Origin: Streptomyces sp. L2
Lineage (GTDB): Bacteria > Actinomycetota > Actinomycetes > Streptomycetales > Streptomycetaceae
Length of the DNA stretch: 64,000 nt
Reading direction: 5' to 3'
NCBI RefSeq assembly: GCF_004124325.1
Contig: NZ_QBDT01000001.1
Span: 2,604,001-2,668,000 of the forward strand
Numbering within the stretch: the stretch's first letter is position 1; each line of letters starts with the position of its first letter. Below are positions 51,382 through 60,227 of the stretch, piece by piece. Position numbers and translations under genes: made by a program. The notes under the pieces are model-generated. The model was not told the DNA's origin. It saw only the letters and a program-made list of their open reading frames with translations, and did not search any database.

Positions 51382-52139
51382 TCGGGGTTCCTTACTGGTG
51401 TTCTGCCGGAGTACTCGCCGCTGATCTCGTCCGCCGTGCGGCGGACCTGCGGGAGGAGGGTGAGGAGTTCCTCGGCGGTGACGACGACGTTCGGCGCGGA
51501 CACCGACATCGCGGCGACCACCCGGCCGTCGGCGCCGCGCACGGGGGCGGCGACGCAGTTGATGGACTCCTCGTGGCCGCCGAGGTCGGTGGCCCAGCCC
51601 TGTTCGCTGACCTGCGCCAGTTCCCTGAGGAAGGCGGCGGCGTTCGGTGTCGAACGGGGCGTGTACGTGGGGTAGTCGAGCTTCTCGGCCACCGCGCGGC
51701 GCTCGGGTTCGGGGAGGTCGGCGAGGAGGAGTTTCGCCACGGCGGCCACGGTGATCGCGACCGGTTTGCCGATCCTGGAGTACATGCGGACCGGGTAGCG
51801 GCTCTCCACCTTGTCGATGTAGAGGACCTCGCCCTCCTCGTACACGGCGAGGTGGACGGTGTGTCCGCACCGATCGTTGAGGCGGGCGAGGTGGGGGTGG
51901 GCGATCTCGCGGACGTCGAGGTTCTCCATCGCCTCCTGGGCGAGGGCGAAGAGGCGGGCGCCGAGGCGGTAGCGCTGGTCGGACTGGCGGTAGACCAGGC
52001 CGTGTTCGTGGAGGGTGCGCAGGAGGCGCAGGGCCGTGGACTTGTGGACGCCGAGGCGGTCGGCGACCTGGCCGAGGTCCGCGGGGCCCTCGGCGAGCAG
52101 GGGCAGGATGCTCAGGGCGCGGTCGACGGTCTGGCTCAT
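51378..52139 (-). CDS. IclR-family transcriptional regulator
   Basis: 253 aa. Winged helix (LSILPLLAEGPADLGQVADRLGVHKSTALRLLRTLHEHGLV) and IclR effector domain (HLARLNDRCGHTVHLAVYEEGEVLYIDKV, GWATDLGGHEESINCVAAPVRG). ATG 52139 overlaps the kinase stop (ATGA). It likely senses a keto acid or sugar acid from the pathway and binds the double palindrome in the kinase/deaminase divergent region. Confidence 0.93.
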   Translation of the reverse strand: MSQTVDRALSILPLLAEGPADLGQVADRLGVHKSTALRLLRTLHEHGLVYRQSDQRYRLGARLFALAQEAMENLDVREIAHPHLARLNDRCGHTVHLAVYEEGEVLYIDKVESRYPVRMYSRIGKPVAITVAAVAKLLLADLPEPERRAVAEKLDYPTYTPRSTPNAAAFLRELAQVSEQGWATDLGGHEESINCVAAPVRGADGRVVAAMSVSAPNVVVTAEELLTLLPQVRRTADEISGEYSGRTPVRNPE

Positions 52140-53824
52140 GGTGTGCGTGCCTCCTCCGGAGCGGCCGGCCGGGGTGTCGGGGGGTCGGCTTGGGTCCAGC
52201 CGGGGCCGAGTCGCAGTCTCTCCCATGCGGGGGTGTCGAGGGCGGTGAGGCGGTCGGCGTGGGCGCGGGCGGGGGGTGCGGCGAGGTCGCCGGGGGTGGT
52301 GAGGGCGGCTGCGGCGTAGAGGTGGCCGAGGCGGAGGCGGGTGGGGAGGGGGAGGCCGCGGAGGGTTCCGGAGAGGACGCCGGCGGCGAAGGCGTCGCCC
52401 GCGCCGGGTGCTGCTACGACGGTGACCTCGGGCGCGCTGACAAAGGTGGCCGGCTGTGCTGCGGGCCGGGGGTGGGTCGCGCCACCCGGCGCGGTGGACT
52501 CCGTCGGGGTCGGCCGGGGGTGGGTCGCGCCACCCGGCGCGGTGGACTCCGTCAGGGTCGGCCGGGGGTGGGTCGCGCCACTCGGCGCGGTGGACTCCGT
52601 CAGGGTCGGCCGGGGGTGGGTCGCGCCACTCAGCGCGGTGGACTCCGTCAGGGTCGGCCGGGAGTCGGTCGCGCCACTCGGCGCCGGCGAGGTGCCGTCC
52701 GCGCCCACCCGTGCCGCCTGGGGGTCCCCCCAGGCGATCAAGGCACTGGGGGAGGCACGACTGCCCGCGGATCGACGACGTGGCGGGGCGCCGTGCGCGT
52801 CCGCGCGGGGCGACGCGGGCGAGGCAGCGAGCGCGTCCGCGCGGGGGGACGCGGGCGAGGTAGCGAGCGCGTCAGGGTGGGGGGACGCGGGCGAGGCAGC
52901 GAGCGCGTCCGCGCTGGGCGACGCGGGCGAGGCAGCGAGCGCGTCAGCGCTGGGCGACGCGGGCGAGGCAGCGAGCGCGTCAGCGCTGGGCGACGCGGGC
53001 GAGGCAGCGGGCGCGTCAGGGTGGGGGGACGCGGGTGCGGGGAGGGGGGCCGGGGGGTCGGTGATGTAGGCCGTGGCGCCCCTTGCTCCCTGTTTCACCA
53101 CCAGGAGGAGTGGTTCGGGAAGGAGGGAGCGGATTTCGGCGGGGCCGCCGCCTACGCCCCAGGCCTGCTCTGCCTCGTCCTCGCCGATGAAGACGATGTC
53201 GGCGCGGCGGGCCAGGGTGAGGAGGAGGGCGGTGTCGGAGGGGGTGGGCCAGAGGGCCGGGCGGTAGTTGATGTCGAAGGAGATCAGGGGGCGGCCGGGG
53301 GCCGGGGAGGTCAGGTCCGTCAGCAGGGCCCGGCATTCGGGCGACAGCGCTGCCGTGATGCCGGTCAGGTGGAGGATCCGGGCCGCGCGGACCGCACGGA
53401 GGTCCACCGTGGCCGGGGACATCGCCGAGGCCGCCGAGCCCGCGCGGTAGTACGCGACCTCGTGGGTGCCGTCCGCCCGGTCGCCGGCGGTGCGGAAGTA
53501 GACGCCGGTCGGGCGGGCCGGGTCCCGGACGACGTGGCCGGTGTCGACGCCGTAGGAGCCGATCTCCGCCACCAGGTGGTCGCCGAAGCCGTCGGCTCCG
53601 ACCCTGCTGACCCACCGGGCGGTGTGCCCCGCGGACGCCAGCACGCAGGCCACGTTGGACTCGGCGCCGCCGATGGCGCGGTCGAAGGAGGGCACGTCGG
53701 CGAGGCGGCCGGGCCGGGTGGGGAGGAACGTGACCATGGACTCGCCGAGGGCCACGACATCCACCACCTCGGGGGCGGAAGCAGCGCCGTAAGGAGCGTT
53801 GACGATGATGACTCCTTTCGGCAC
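52136..53824 (-). CDS. PfkB-family sugar kinase with a large tandem-repeat insertion
   Basis: 562 aa versus about 310-360 for the family. N-terminal lobe: VVDVVALGESMVTFLPTRPG, FDRAIGGAESNVACVLASAG. Middle: DINYRPALW, IVFIGEDEAEQAWG. The ATP/catalytic motif VVAAPGAGDAFAAGVLSG carries the catalytic Asp. Residues about 260-461, between TAYITDPP and VSAPEVTV, are low-complexity repeats. The fold resembles 2-keto-3-deoxygluconate kinases. The start is uncertain: GTG 53824 is the in-frame start codon, yet the best ribosome site (AAAGGAG) lies just after it with no ATG/GTG at proper spacing. Confidence 0.85.
   Translation of the reverse strand: MPKGVIIVNAPYGAASAPEVVDVVALGESMVTFLPTRPGRLADVPSFDRAIGGAESNVACVLASAGHTARWVSRVGADGFGDHLVAEIGSYGVDTGHVVRDPARPTGVYFRTAGDRADGTHEVAYYRAGSAASAMSPATVDLRAVRAARILHLTGITAALSPECRALLTDLTSPAPGRPLISFDINYRPALWPTPSDTALLLTLARRADIVFIGEDEAEQAWGVGGGPAEIRSLLPEPLLLVVKQGARGATAYITDPPAPLPAPASPHPDAPAASPASPSADALAASPASPSADALAASPASPSADALAASPASPHPDALATSPASPRADALAASPASPRADAHGAPPRRRSAGSRASPSALIAWGDPQAARVGADGTSPAPSGATDSRPTLTESTALSGATHPRPTLTESTAPSGATHPRPTLTESTAPGGATHPRPTPTESTAPGGATHPRPAAQPATFVSAPEVTVVAAPGAGDAFAAGVLSGTLRGLPLPTRLRLGHLYAAAALTTPGDLAAPPARAHADRLTALDTPAWERLRLGPGWTQADPPTPRPAAPEEARTP
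52464..52703 (-). repeat. 48-bp tandem repeats inside the kinase gene
   Basis: Five copies with 48-bp period (starts at 52464, 52512, 52560, 52608, 52656) encode 16-residue units of type GATHPRPTLTESTAPS. All in frame. Confidence 0.93.
52790..53042 (-). repeat. 36-bp tandem repeats inside the kinase gene
   Basis: Seven copies with 36-bp period encode 12-residue units of type SPSADALAASPA. All in frame. Together with the 48-bp array they make up most of the insertion. Confidence 0.93.
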
Positions 53825-53887
53825 GGTGCCGTTGACCGGGACGTTGACCGGGTGTCGGCGAGATGCTAGACACCACAGAGCAGGCCA

Positions 53888-53914
53888 TGCAACGCATGTT
53901 GCACATGCTGCAAC
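53888..53914. promoter_or_regulatory. double palindrome, probable IclR operator
   Basis: TGCAAC-GCAT-GTTGCA-CATGC-TGCAAC: two overlapping perfect 6-bp-arm palindromes sharing the central GTTGCA. It lies between the divergent kinase and deaminase genes, 22 bp before the deaminase ATG. The TGCAAC/GTTGCA arms resemble IclR-family operators. Confidence 0.7.
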
Positions 53915-53936
53915 GAAGACATCGGAGAGGGGTTCC

Positions 53937-55223
53937 ATGCGCTCCACGCACACCACCGCGGTCGCGCTCGCCCGGCTGGCCGGGGAACGGGTCGGCCACC
54001 GCTTCAAGGGCCTCCCGCCGGACGCCGCCGGACTGACCGTCGGCGAGCTGGCGGCCCAGCGCCGCAATCTCTTCGACCCGGCGAGCGGCTTCACGACCCC
54101 CGTCCTCGCGCTGTCCGCCGAGCGGCTGGAGCACAACCTCGCGCTCATGGAGTCGTACGCGACCCGGCACGGCCTGACCTTCGCGCCGCACGGCAAGACC
54201 TCCATGGCCCCCCGGCTGTTCCACCGGCAGATCGAGCACGGGGCGTGGGGCATCACCCTCGCGGTGCCCCACCAGGTGCGGGTGGCACGGGAGTTCGGCA
54301 TCCAGCGGGTCTTCCTGGGCAACGAGCTCGTGGACGCGGCCGCGCTGCGCTGGATCGCCGGCGAGCTGGCCGCCGACCCGGAGTTCCGCTTCGTCTGCTA
54401 CGTCGACTCCGTGCGCGGCGTGGAACTGATGGACGCGGCCCTGCACGGCGCGGCCCGGCCGGTGGACGTCGTCGTGGAGCTGGGCGCGGGCGAGGGCGCG
54501 CGGACCGGGGTGCGGACGGAGGCGGAGGCCGCGGCCGTCGCGGACGCGGTGGCGGGCGTGGAGACGCTGCGGCTGGTGGGCGTGGCGGGGTACGAGGCCC
54601 AGGTGCCCGGCGCCGGTCCGGAGTCGGTGCGGGGCTGGCTGGAGCGGCTGGTGGCGCTCGCCGTCGAGTTCGACAAGGCCGGCCGGTTCGCGGGCGCCGG
54701 CGAGATCGTGGTGAGCGCCGGCGGCAGCGAGTGGTTCGACGTCGTCGCCGACGTGTTCGCCGGCATTCCCGCCATGTCCCTCCCGGTGCTGAAGCTGCTG
54801 CGCTCGGGGGCGTACGTCTCGCACGACGACCTGCACTACCGCCGGCTGACCCCGTTCAACCGGGTACCCGAGGAGGGCGCGCTGGAGCCGGCGTTCCGCC
54901 TGTGGGCGCAGGTCGTCTCGCGGCCCTCCCCCAGCCAGGCCTTCGTCAACGCGGGCAAGCGCGACGCGGCCTACGACCTCGGCGACCCGGTCGCCCAGGT
55001 GGTGCGCCGGGACGGCACCGAGCGGCCGGCGACCGGCATCGAGGTGACCGCCTTCTCCGACCAGCACCTCTGGCTGGGCACCGCCCCCGAGGCGGACGTC
55101 GAGGTCGGGGACTGGGTCGGCTTCGGTCTGTCCCACCCGTGCACGATCTTCGACAAGTGGCAGCTGATCCCGCTGGCCGAGGCGGACGGCACGGTGGTGG
55201 ACTACATCCGTACGTTCTTCTAG
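53937..55223 (+). CDS. PLP-dependent D-amino-acid deaminase/aldolase (DSD/DTA family)
   Basis: 428 aa. Alanine-racemase-type N-terminal barrel with the PLP lysine in FAPHGKTSMAPRLF, and VVVELGAGEGARTGVR. C-terminal domain with the metal-binding His and Cys in SHPCTIFDKW (HxC) and SDQHLWLG. The family contains D-serine dehydratase and D-threonine aldolase. Paired RidA and deacylase genes favour a deaminase role on D-serine-like substrates. ATG 53937 has GGAGAGGGG upstream. Confidence 0.88.
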   Translation: MRSTHTTAVALARLAGERVGHRFKGLPPDAAGLTVGELAAQRRNLFDPASGFTTPVLALSAERLEHNLALMESYATRHGLTFAPHGKTSMAPRLFHRQIEHGAWGITLAVPHQVRVAREFGIQRVFLGNELVDAAALRWIAGELAADPEFRFVCYVDSVRGVELMDAALHGAARPVDVVVELGAGEGARTGVRTEAEAAAVADAVAGVETLRLVGVAGYEAQVPGAGPESVRGWLERLVALAVEFDKAGRFAGAGEIVVSAGGSEWFDVVADVFAGIPAMSLPVLKLLRSGAYVSHDDLHYRRLTPFNRVPEEGALEPAFRLWAQVVSRPSPSQAFVNAGKRDAAYDLGDPVAQVVRRDGTERPATGIEVTAFSDQHLWLGTAPEADVEVGDWVGFGLSHPCTIFDKWQLIPLAEADGTVVDYIRTFF

Positions 55224-55241
55224 GGCGCGCCGGGAGGCACC

Positions 55242-56867
55242 ATGGAGGAGTTGGTCATCCGGGACGCGGACGTCGTCGACGGCAGCGGCGGGTACTCCTA
55301 CCGAGCCGACGTGGTCGTCGACCGCGGCCGGATCGTCTCCATCGTCAAGGAGGCGGCGGCGGCCGGCTGTCTGCGGCCCAAGGCGATGCGGGAACTGGAC
55401 GCCGAGGGGCTGGTGCTGGCGCCGGGCTTCATCGACATGCACGCCCACTCCGACCTCGCCCTGCTGCGCGACCCCGACCACAGCGCGAAGCTGGCGCAGG
55501 GCGTCACGCTGGAGGTGCTCGGCCAGGACGGGCTGTCGTACGCCCCGGTCGACGACCGCACGCGGGAGGAGGTCCGCCGGGCGATCACCGGCTGGAACGG
55601 GTACGGCGACGACCTGGACCTGGACTGGCGGAGCGTCGGCGAGTACCTGGACCGGCTGGACCACGGCTTCGACGGCCGCGGGATCGCCGTCAACGCCGCC
55701 TATCTGGTCCCGCAGGGCACGGTCCGCGCGCTCGCGGTCGGCTGGGAGGACCGGCCGGCGACGGCGCGGGAGCTGGACCGGATGCGGCAGCTGGTGGCGG
55801 AGGGGCTGGAGCAGGGCGCGGTCGGGCTGTCGTCCGGGCTGACGTACACGCCGGGCATGTACGCCGACGACGCCGAACTCACCGAGCTGTGCCGGGTGGT
55901 GGCCGGCTACGGCGGCTACTACTGCCCGCACCACCGCTCCTACGGCGCCGGCGCCCTGGAGGCCTACGCCGAGATGGTGGAGCTGACCCGGAAGGCGGGC
56001 TGTCCGCTGCACCTGGCCCACGCGACGATGAACTTCCGGGTGAACGAGGGCCGGGCGGCGGATCTGCTGGCCCTGCTGGACGAGGCCCTGGACACGGGCG
56101 CCGACATCACGCTGGACACCTACCCCTACACCCCCGGCTGCACCACCCTCGCCGCGCTGCTCCCGAGCTGGGCGAGCGAGGGCGGCCCGGAGCGGGTGCT
56201 GGCCCGGCTCACCGACCCGGCGACCGCCGAGCGGATCCGGCACGACCTGGAGGAGACCGGCTCCGACGGCTGCCACGGCGTGCCCGTGGAGTGGGAGACG
56301 GTCGAGATCTCCGGCGTGAGCGACCCGGCCCTGGCCGACGTCGTGGGCCGTACGGTCCAGGAGGCCGCCCGGTCGCGTGGCGAGGCGCCCTGGGCGACCG
56401 CCCGCAGACTGCTCGTCGAGGACCGGCTCGGCACGACGGTCCTCCAGCACGTCGGCCACGAGGACAACGTCCGCGCGATCATGCGGCACCGCGCCCACAC
56501 CGGCGGCTCCGACGGCATCCTCCAGGGCGACAAGCCGCACCCGCGGGCGTACGGCACGTTCCCGCGCTATCTCGGCCACTACGTCCGCGAGTCGGGCGTC
56601 CTGACGCTGGAGGAGTGCGTCGCCCACCTGACCGGGCGCCCCGCGGCCCGGCTGAGGCTGCCGGACCGCGGGCTGGTGCGCGAGGGACACCGGGCGGACC
56701 TGGTCCTGTTCGACCCGGACACGGTCGCGCCCGGTGCCACCTTCGCCGCTCCCCGTACGCTGCCGACGGGGATCCCGTACGTCATGGTCGACGGCAGGTT
56801 CGCCGTCGAGGACGGGCGGCGCACGGACGTCCTCGCCGGACGGGCGGTCCGCCGCACTCCTGTGTGA
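55242..56867 (+). CDS. N-acyl-D-amino-acid deacylase
   Basis: 541 aa, amidohydrolase superfamily. Metal motif [14 protein letters not shown] (HxH), metal-bridging region [24 protein letters not shown] and a C-terminal beta domain ([19 protein letters not shown]). It removes the acyl group from N-acyl-D-amino acids, supplying free D-amino acid to the enzyme encoded 18 bp upstream on the same strand. A GC hairpin (CGCCCC/GGGGCG near 56873-56887) follows as a probable terminator. Confidence 0.93.
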   Translation: MEELVIRDADVVDGSGGYSYRADVVVDRGRIVSIVKEAAAAGCLRPKAMRELDAEGLVLAPGFIDMHAHSDLALLRDPDHSAKLAQGVTLEVLGQDGLSYAPVDDRTREEVRRAITGWNGYGDDLDLDWRSVGEYLDRLDHGFDGRGIAVNAAYLVPQGTVRALAVGWEDRPATARELDRMRQLVAEGLEQGAVGLSSGLTYTPGMYADDAELTELCRVVAGYGGYYCPHHRSYGAGALEAYAEMVELTRKAGCPLHLAHATMNFRVNEGRAADLLALLDEALDTGADITLDTYPYTPGCTTLAALLPSWASEGGPERVLARLTDPATAERIRHDLEETGSDGCHGVPVEWETVEISGVSDPALADVVGRTVQEAARSRGEAPWATARRLLVEDRLGTTVLQHVGHEDNVRAIMRHRAHTGGSDGILQGDKPHPRAYGTFPRYLGHYVRESGVLTLEECVAHLTGRPAARLRLPDRGLVREGHRADLVLFDPDTVAPGATFAAPRTLPTGIPYVMVDGRFAVEDGRRTDVLAGRAVRRTPV

Positions 56868-56897
56868 CCGCCCGCCCCGCGCGGGGGCGCCGCTCCG

Positions 56898-57791
56898 TTA
56901 CGGCCGGGGCAGGACGCAGCCGGAGGCGTTCAGGTCCAGCTTGTTGCCCGTGGTGAAGCAGGCCGGGATCTCGTACGTCTCCTGGGCGTAGTTGATGCCC
57001 TGGTGGATGGTGACGTTGCCGTTCTCGTCGACCTCGCACGGGTTGTCCACCGTGCAGCGCTCGCCGTCCTCGTTGCCGGTGTTGTTGACGGCGACCACGT
57101 TGCCGGTGGCCGTGTCGACCACCGGGGAGCCGGAGGTGCCGCCGATGGTGTCGCAGGCGGACGTGTAGCGGACCGAGTCCTTGAAGGTCCAGTCGCCCTC
57201 CCGCAGTTCGTACACGAACTGGTCGATGTTGCAGCTGTACGTGCGCTTCCAGTAGCCCGAGATGACCTTGATGGCGGTGCCGGCGGCCGGGTGGGTGTCG
57301 GCGACCGTCAGCGGGCTGATGCCGTACGTGCTCTTGATCTGCGCGTAGGTGCGGGTGAGGCGGTAGATCGTGACGTCCGTGTCGGTCATGGTCGAGTAGA
57401 CGACCTGGTTGGCGCGGAGCGTGCCGAGCCGGGAGCCCGAGGAACTGAGCAGGGTGAAGCTGCGGCTGGAGCGCTGGCCGGTGATGACCTCGCCGGGGCC
57501 GGGCATGCCCGTCTCCAGGCAGTGGCCGTTGGTCATCACGAGCGCCGGGTCGCTGTCCGCGGAACGGGGGAAGCGGATGACGGATCCGGAGCAGTTGCTG
57601 AGCGCGACGGTGCCGGCGAAGCCGAGCGCCTTGACGTGCGGGGCCGTGGTGTGCGGCGCCGCGGCGGCCGGGGTGACGCCGGCCTGGGTGACGCCGGCCT
57701 GAGTCGTGCCGGACGGTGCCGCGACCGCCGGAGCCGCGCCGAACCCGGCGATCGCCAGGGCCGAGAGCGCGGCCACGAGAGGCTTGTTCAT
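56898..57791 (-). CDS. secreted trypsin-like serine protease
   Basis: 297 aa. Signal peptide (VAALSALAIAGFGAAPAVAA), a Thr/Ala/Gly-rich propeptide with three AGVT-type repeats, then an S1 fold: LSNCSGSVIRF, His in LVMTNGHCLETG, Asp in TDTDVTIYRL and Ser in GGTSGSPVVD. Several cysteines in the C-terminal half (CDTIGG, CTVDNPCEVDE, ACFTTG, GCVLPRP) suggest disulfides. Probably a glutamyl-endopeptidase-like or trypsin-like exoenzyme. The promoter region holds a strong palindrome. Confidence 0.9.
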   Translation of the reverse strand: MNKPLVAALSALAIAGFGAAPAVAAPSGTTQAGVTQAGVTPAAAAPHTTAPHVKALGFAGTVALSNCSGSVIRFPRSADSDPALVMTNGHCLETGMPGPGEVITGQRSSRSFTLLSSSGSRLGTLRANQVVYSTMTDTDVTIYRLTRTYAQIKSTYGISPLTVADTHPAAGTAIKVISGYWKRTYSCNIDQFVYELREGDWTFKDSVRYTSACDTIGGTSGSPVVDTATGNVVAVNNTGNEDGERCTVDNPCEVDENGNVTIHQGINYAQETYEIPACFTTGNKLDLNASGCVLPRP

Positions 57792-57815
57792 GTGGGGGTC
57801 CCCTCTGCAGACTGA

Positions 57816-57863
57816 GCGGCCGGAGATCTTCCGGCCGCCGTCTTGTCATGAGCATTCTCATGA
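57816..57863 (-). promoter_or_regulatory. palindrome and leader hairpin upstream of the trypsin-like protease
   Basis: TCATGAG-CATT-CTCATGA (57846-57863) is a perfect 7-bp-arm dyad in AT-richer DNA. A second dyad, GCGGCCGGA/TCCGGCCGC (57816-57838), lies closer to the start codon. The first is a candidate regulator site, the second an mRNA leader hairpin. Confidence 0.55.
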
Positions 57864-57964
57864 GAGGGAGGTCCCTGGGCAAGGAGGCGGCACCGTGGGG
57901 TTTGCCGGACCGCGTCGGCACAGTCGGGTCAACCGGCCTGCTTCCAGGCCGCGTTGACGGAGGG

Positions 57965-58774
57965 CTACCAGGGCTTCTTCGTCGCTCCCCGGCCGTGCCC
58001 CCGGCCGCCGGGGCGCCAGGACGAGGACACGCCCGGCTGGGCCGTCGAGTCCGTGGGCACGGGCGCGGTCGAGGACGCGGCGGCCGTGGGCGTGACCGCC
58101 CCGGCGGGAGCGGTGGACCGCCCGGGGGCGGGGCCGGACGCCGAGGCGGTGGCCGTGGCCGCGCCCGTGGCCGACGGGACGGTGGCGGGCGGGGGCGTGG
58201 CGGCGGCTCCGTCGGCGGCGGCGGTCGCCGTGGCCGACGCGGTGGGGTCGCCGGGCCGGGTGGCCGTGCTGTCCCCGGAGGCGGGTCCGTCGCCGGTGCG
58301 GCCGCTGCCGGCCGGGGAGCCGGAGCCCGACAGGCCCGCGATCAGCGCGCCCGCGCACACCACGCCGCCGAGGACCCCGGCCACGAGCGCCACTCGCCGG
58401 CGTCCGCCCCGCTGCGGCTGCCGACGCCGGCCCCGGCCCCGGCTTCCGCCTCCGCCTCCGCTTCGACGGAGTTCGACACGGCCGGGACCGGCGGCGTCCG
58501 GGCCCGGCGCAGGCGCGGGTACCGCTACGGGTGCGGGTCCCGTCTCGGGCACCGCAGGAAGCTCGCGCGTGTCCCCCGGCTGCCCCGGGTACCCCGAGCC
58601 GCCCGACGGGTCGTACGCGTTCTGCCAGCCGTGGGCGGCGGCCGGGTCGGCGTACTCGTCGTAGGCCGGGGTGTCGGCCGCCTGCGGGTGGTACACGTTC
58701 GGCGGACCGCCGGGCTCACCGCCCGCCCCGTGCGCGCCGTACGCCCCCGCCCCGTACTCGCGTTCGGTGTACAT
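57965..58774 (-). CDS. single-span membrane protein with low-complexity arms
   Basis: 269 aa. The cytoplasmic N-terminal 130 residues are Tyr/Pro/Gly-rich then basic (RGRGRRRQPQRGGRRR). One span (VALVAGVLGGVVCAGALIAGL) is followed by a 110-residue Ala/Thr/Ser/Pro-rich outer tail ending in Lys/Arg. Such mucin-like tails are common in Streptomyces wall-spanning proteins. No domain recognised. Confidence 0.75.
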   Translation of the reverse strand: MYTEREYGAGAYGAHGAGGEPGGPPNVYHPQAADTPAYDEYADPAAAHGWQNAYDPSGGSGYPGQPGDTRELPAVPETGPAPVAVPAPAPGPDAAGPGRVELRRSGGGGGSRGRGRRRQPQRGGRRRVALVAGVLGGVVCAGALIAGLSGSGSPAGSGRTGDGPASGDSTATRPGDPTASATATAAADGAAATPPPATVPSATGAATATASASGPAPGRSTAPAGAVTPTAAASSTAPVPTDSTAQPGVSSSWRPGGRGHGRGATKKPW

Positions 58775-58900
58775 GGCCGCGAATTCTAGGTACGCAAGTG
58801 ACTCCTGAGACAGTCATCGGCGATATCCACGCAAACCGCCGTGTCTCACGTGTCGGAAAACACGGCCCATGAGGCGGTACCGGGTCGTAAGCTCACGGAC

Positions 58901-60112
58901 ATGCAGGTGATCCAGTCGACGAAGCTCGCGAACGTCTGTTACGAGATCCGCGGCCCGGTGCTCGAAGAGGCGATGCGGCTGGAGGCGGCAGGGCACCGCA
59001 TCCTGAAGCTCAATACCGGCAACCCGGCCGCCTTCGGCTTCGAGTGCCCCCCGGAGATCCTGGAGGACGTCCTCCGCAACGTCTCCACGGCGCACGGCTA
59101 CGGCGACGCGAAGGGCCTGCTGGCCGCCCGCCGCGCGGTGGTCATGCACAACCAGACCCTCGGGATCGAGACGGACGTCGAGCACGTCTACATCGGCAAC
59201 GGCGTCTCCGAGCTGATCGTGATGGCCATGCAGGGCCTGCTCGACGACGGTGACGAGGTCCTCGTGCCGTCCCCGGACTACCCGCTGTGGACGGCGGCCG
59301 TCTCCCTGTCCGGCGGCACGGCCGTGCACTACCGCTGCGACGAGCAGTCCGACTGGATGCCCGACCTCGCCGACGTGGAGCGCAAGGTCACCGACCGCAC
59401 CAAGGCGATCGTCATCATCAACCCGAACAACCCCACCGGCGCGGTCTACGACGAGGCCGTGCTGAAGGGGCTGACGGACATCGCCCGCCGGCACAACCTG
59501 CTGGTCTGCTCGGACGAGATCTACGACAAGATCCTCTACGACGGCGCCACGCACACCCCGACCGCCAAGGTCGCCCCGGACCTGCTCACGCTCACGTTCA
59601 ACGGCATGTCCAAGGCGTACCGGGTGGCCGGCTACCGGGTCGGCTGGATGTCGATCTCCGGTCCCCGCGCGCACGCCGACTCCTATATCGAGGGCCTGAC
59701 GATCCTGGCGAACATGCGGCTGTGCGCCAACATGCCGGGACAGCACGGCGTGGTGGCCGCCCTGAGCGGCCGGCAGTCGATCAAGGACCTGGTCCTGCCG
59801 GGCGGCCGACTGAAGGAGCAGCGGGACGTCGCCCACGAACTGCTCACCCAGATCCCGGGCGTGACCTGCGTACGGCCGAAGGGGGCGCTGTATCTGTTCC
59901 CGCGGCTGGACCCGAAGGTCTTCAAGATCAAGGACGACCGGCGGATGGTGCTGGACCTGCTGCGCCAGGAGAAGATCATGGTCGTCCAGGGCACGGGCTT
60001 CAACTGGAGCGAGCCCGACCACTTCCGCGTGGTCACCCTGCCCTCGGTCGGTGACCTCAGGGACGCCATCACCCGGATCGGCAGCTTCCTGGACGGGTAC
60101 GGGCAGCCGTAA
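58901..60112 (+). CDS. AlaA-type pyridoxal-phosphate aminotransferase
   Basis: 403 aa, class I/II fold. PLP-binding: GNGVSELIVMAMQG, VPSPDYPLWTAAV, INPNNPTGAVYDE, CSDEIYDKILYDG, Schiff-base Lys in NGMSKAYRVAGYRVGW and the Arg-containing FRVVTLP. Length and sequence style fit glutamate-pyruvate transaminases (AlaA). ATG 58901 is chosen: TAAGCT ends 7 nt before it, suggesting a leaderless mRNA, and the family begins here. An upstream in-frame ATG at 58841 is less likely. Confidence 0.9.
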   Translation: MQVIQSTKLANVCYEIRGPVLEEAMRLEAAGHRILKLNTGNPAAFGFECPPEILEDVLRNVSTAHGYGDAKGLLAARRAVVMHNQTLGIETDVEHVYIGNGVSELIVMAMQGLLDDGDEVLVPSPDYPLWTAAVSLSGGTAVHYRCDEQSDWMPDLADVERKVTDRTKAIVIINPNNPTGAVYDEAVLKGLTDIARRHNLLVCSDEIYDKILYDGATHTPTAKVAPDLLTLTFNGMSKAYRVAGYRVGWMSISGPRAHADSYIEGLTILANMRLCANMPGQHGVVAALSGRQSIKDLVLPGGRLKEQRDVAHELLTQIPGVTCVRPKGALYLFPRLDPKVFKIKDDRRMVLDLLRQEKIMVVQGTGFNWSEPDHFRVVTLPSVGDLRDAITRIGSFLDGYGQP

Positions 60113-60227
60113 ACCCCCATGCCGTGTGACACAGAGCACACGAACCGACCGCTTCCGTGACTCGACTCAAACTTTAGACGAATTCCAAGCTAGGATGGCT
60201 TCCTGTCAGCGCACAGGAGGCCATCCC

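Noticed and set aside
53016..56690. 1224-codon minus-strand frame opposite the D-amino-acid genes
   Set aside because: No domains, composition of a shadow, and it runs across two strongly supported plus-strand genes.
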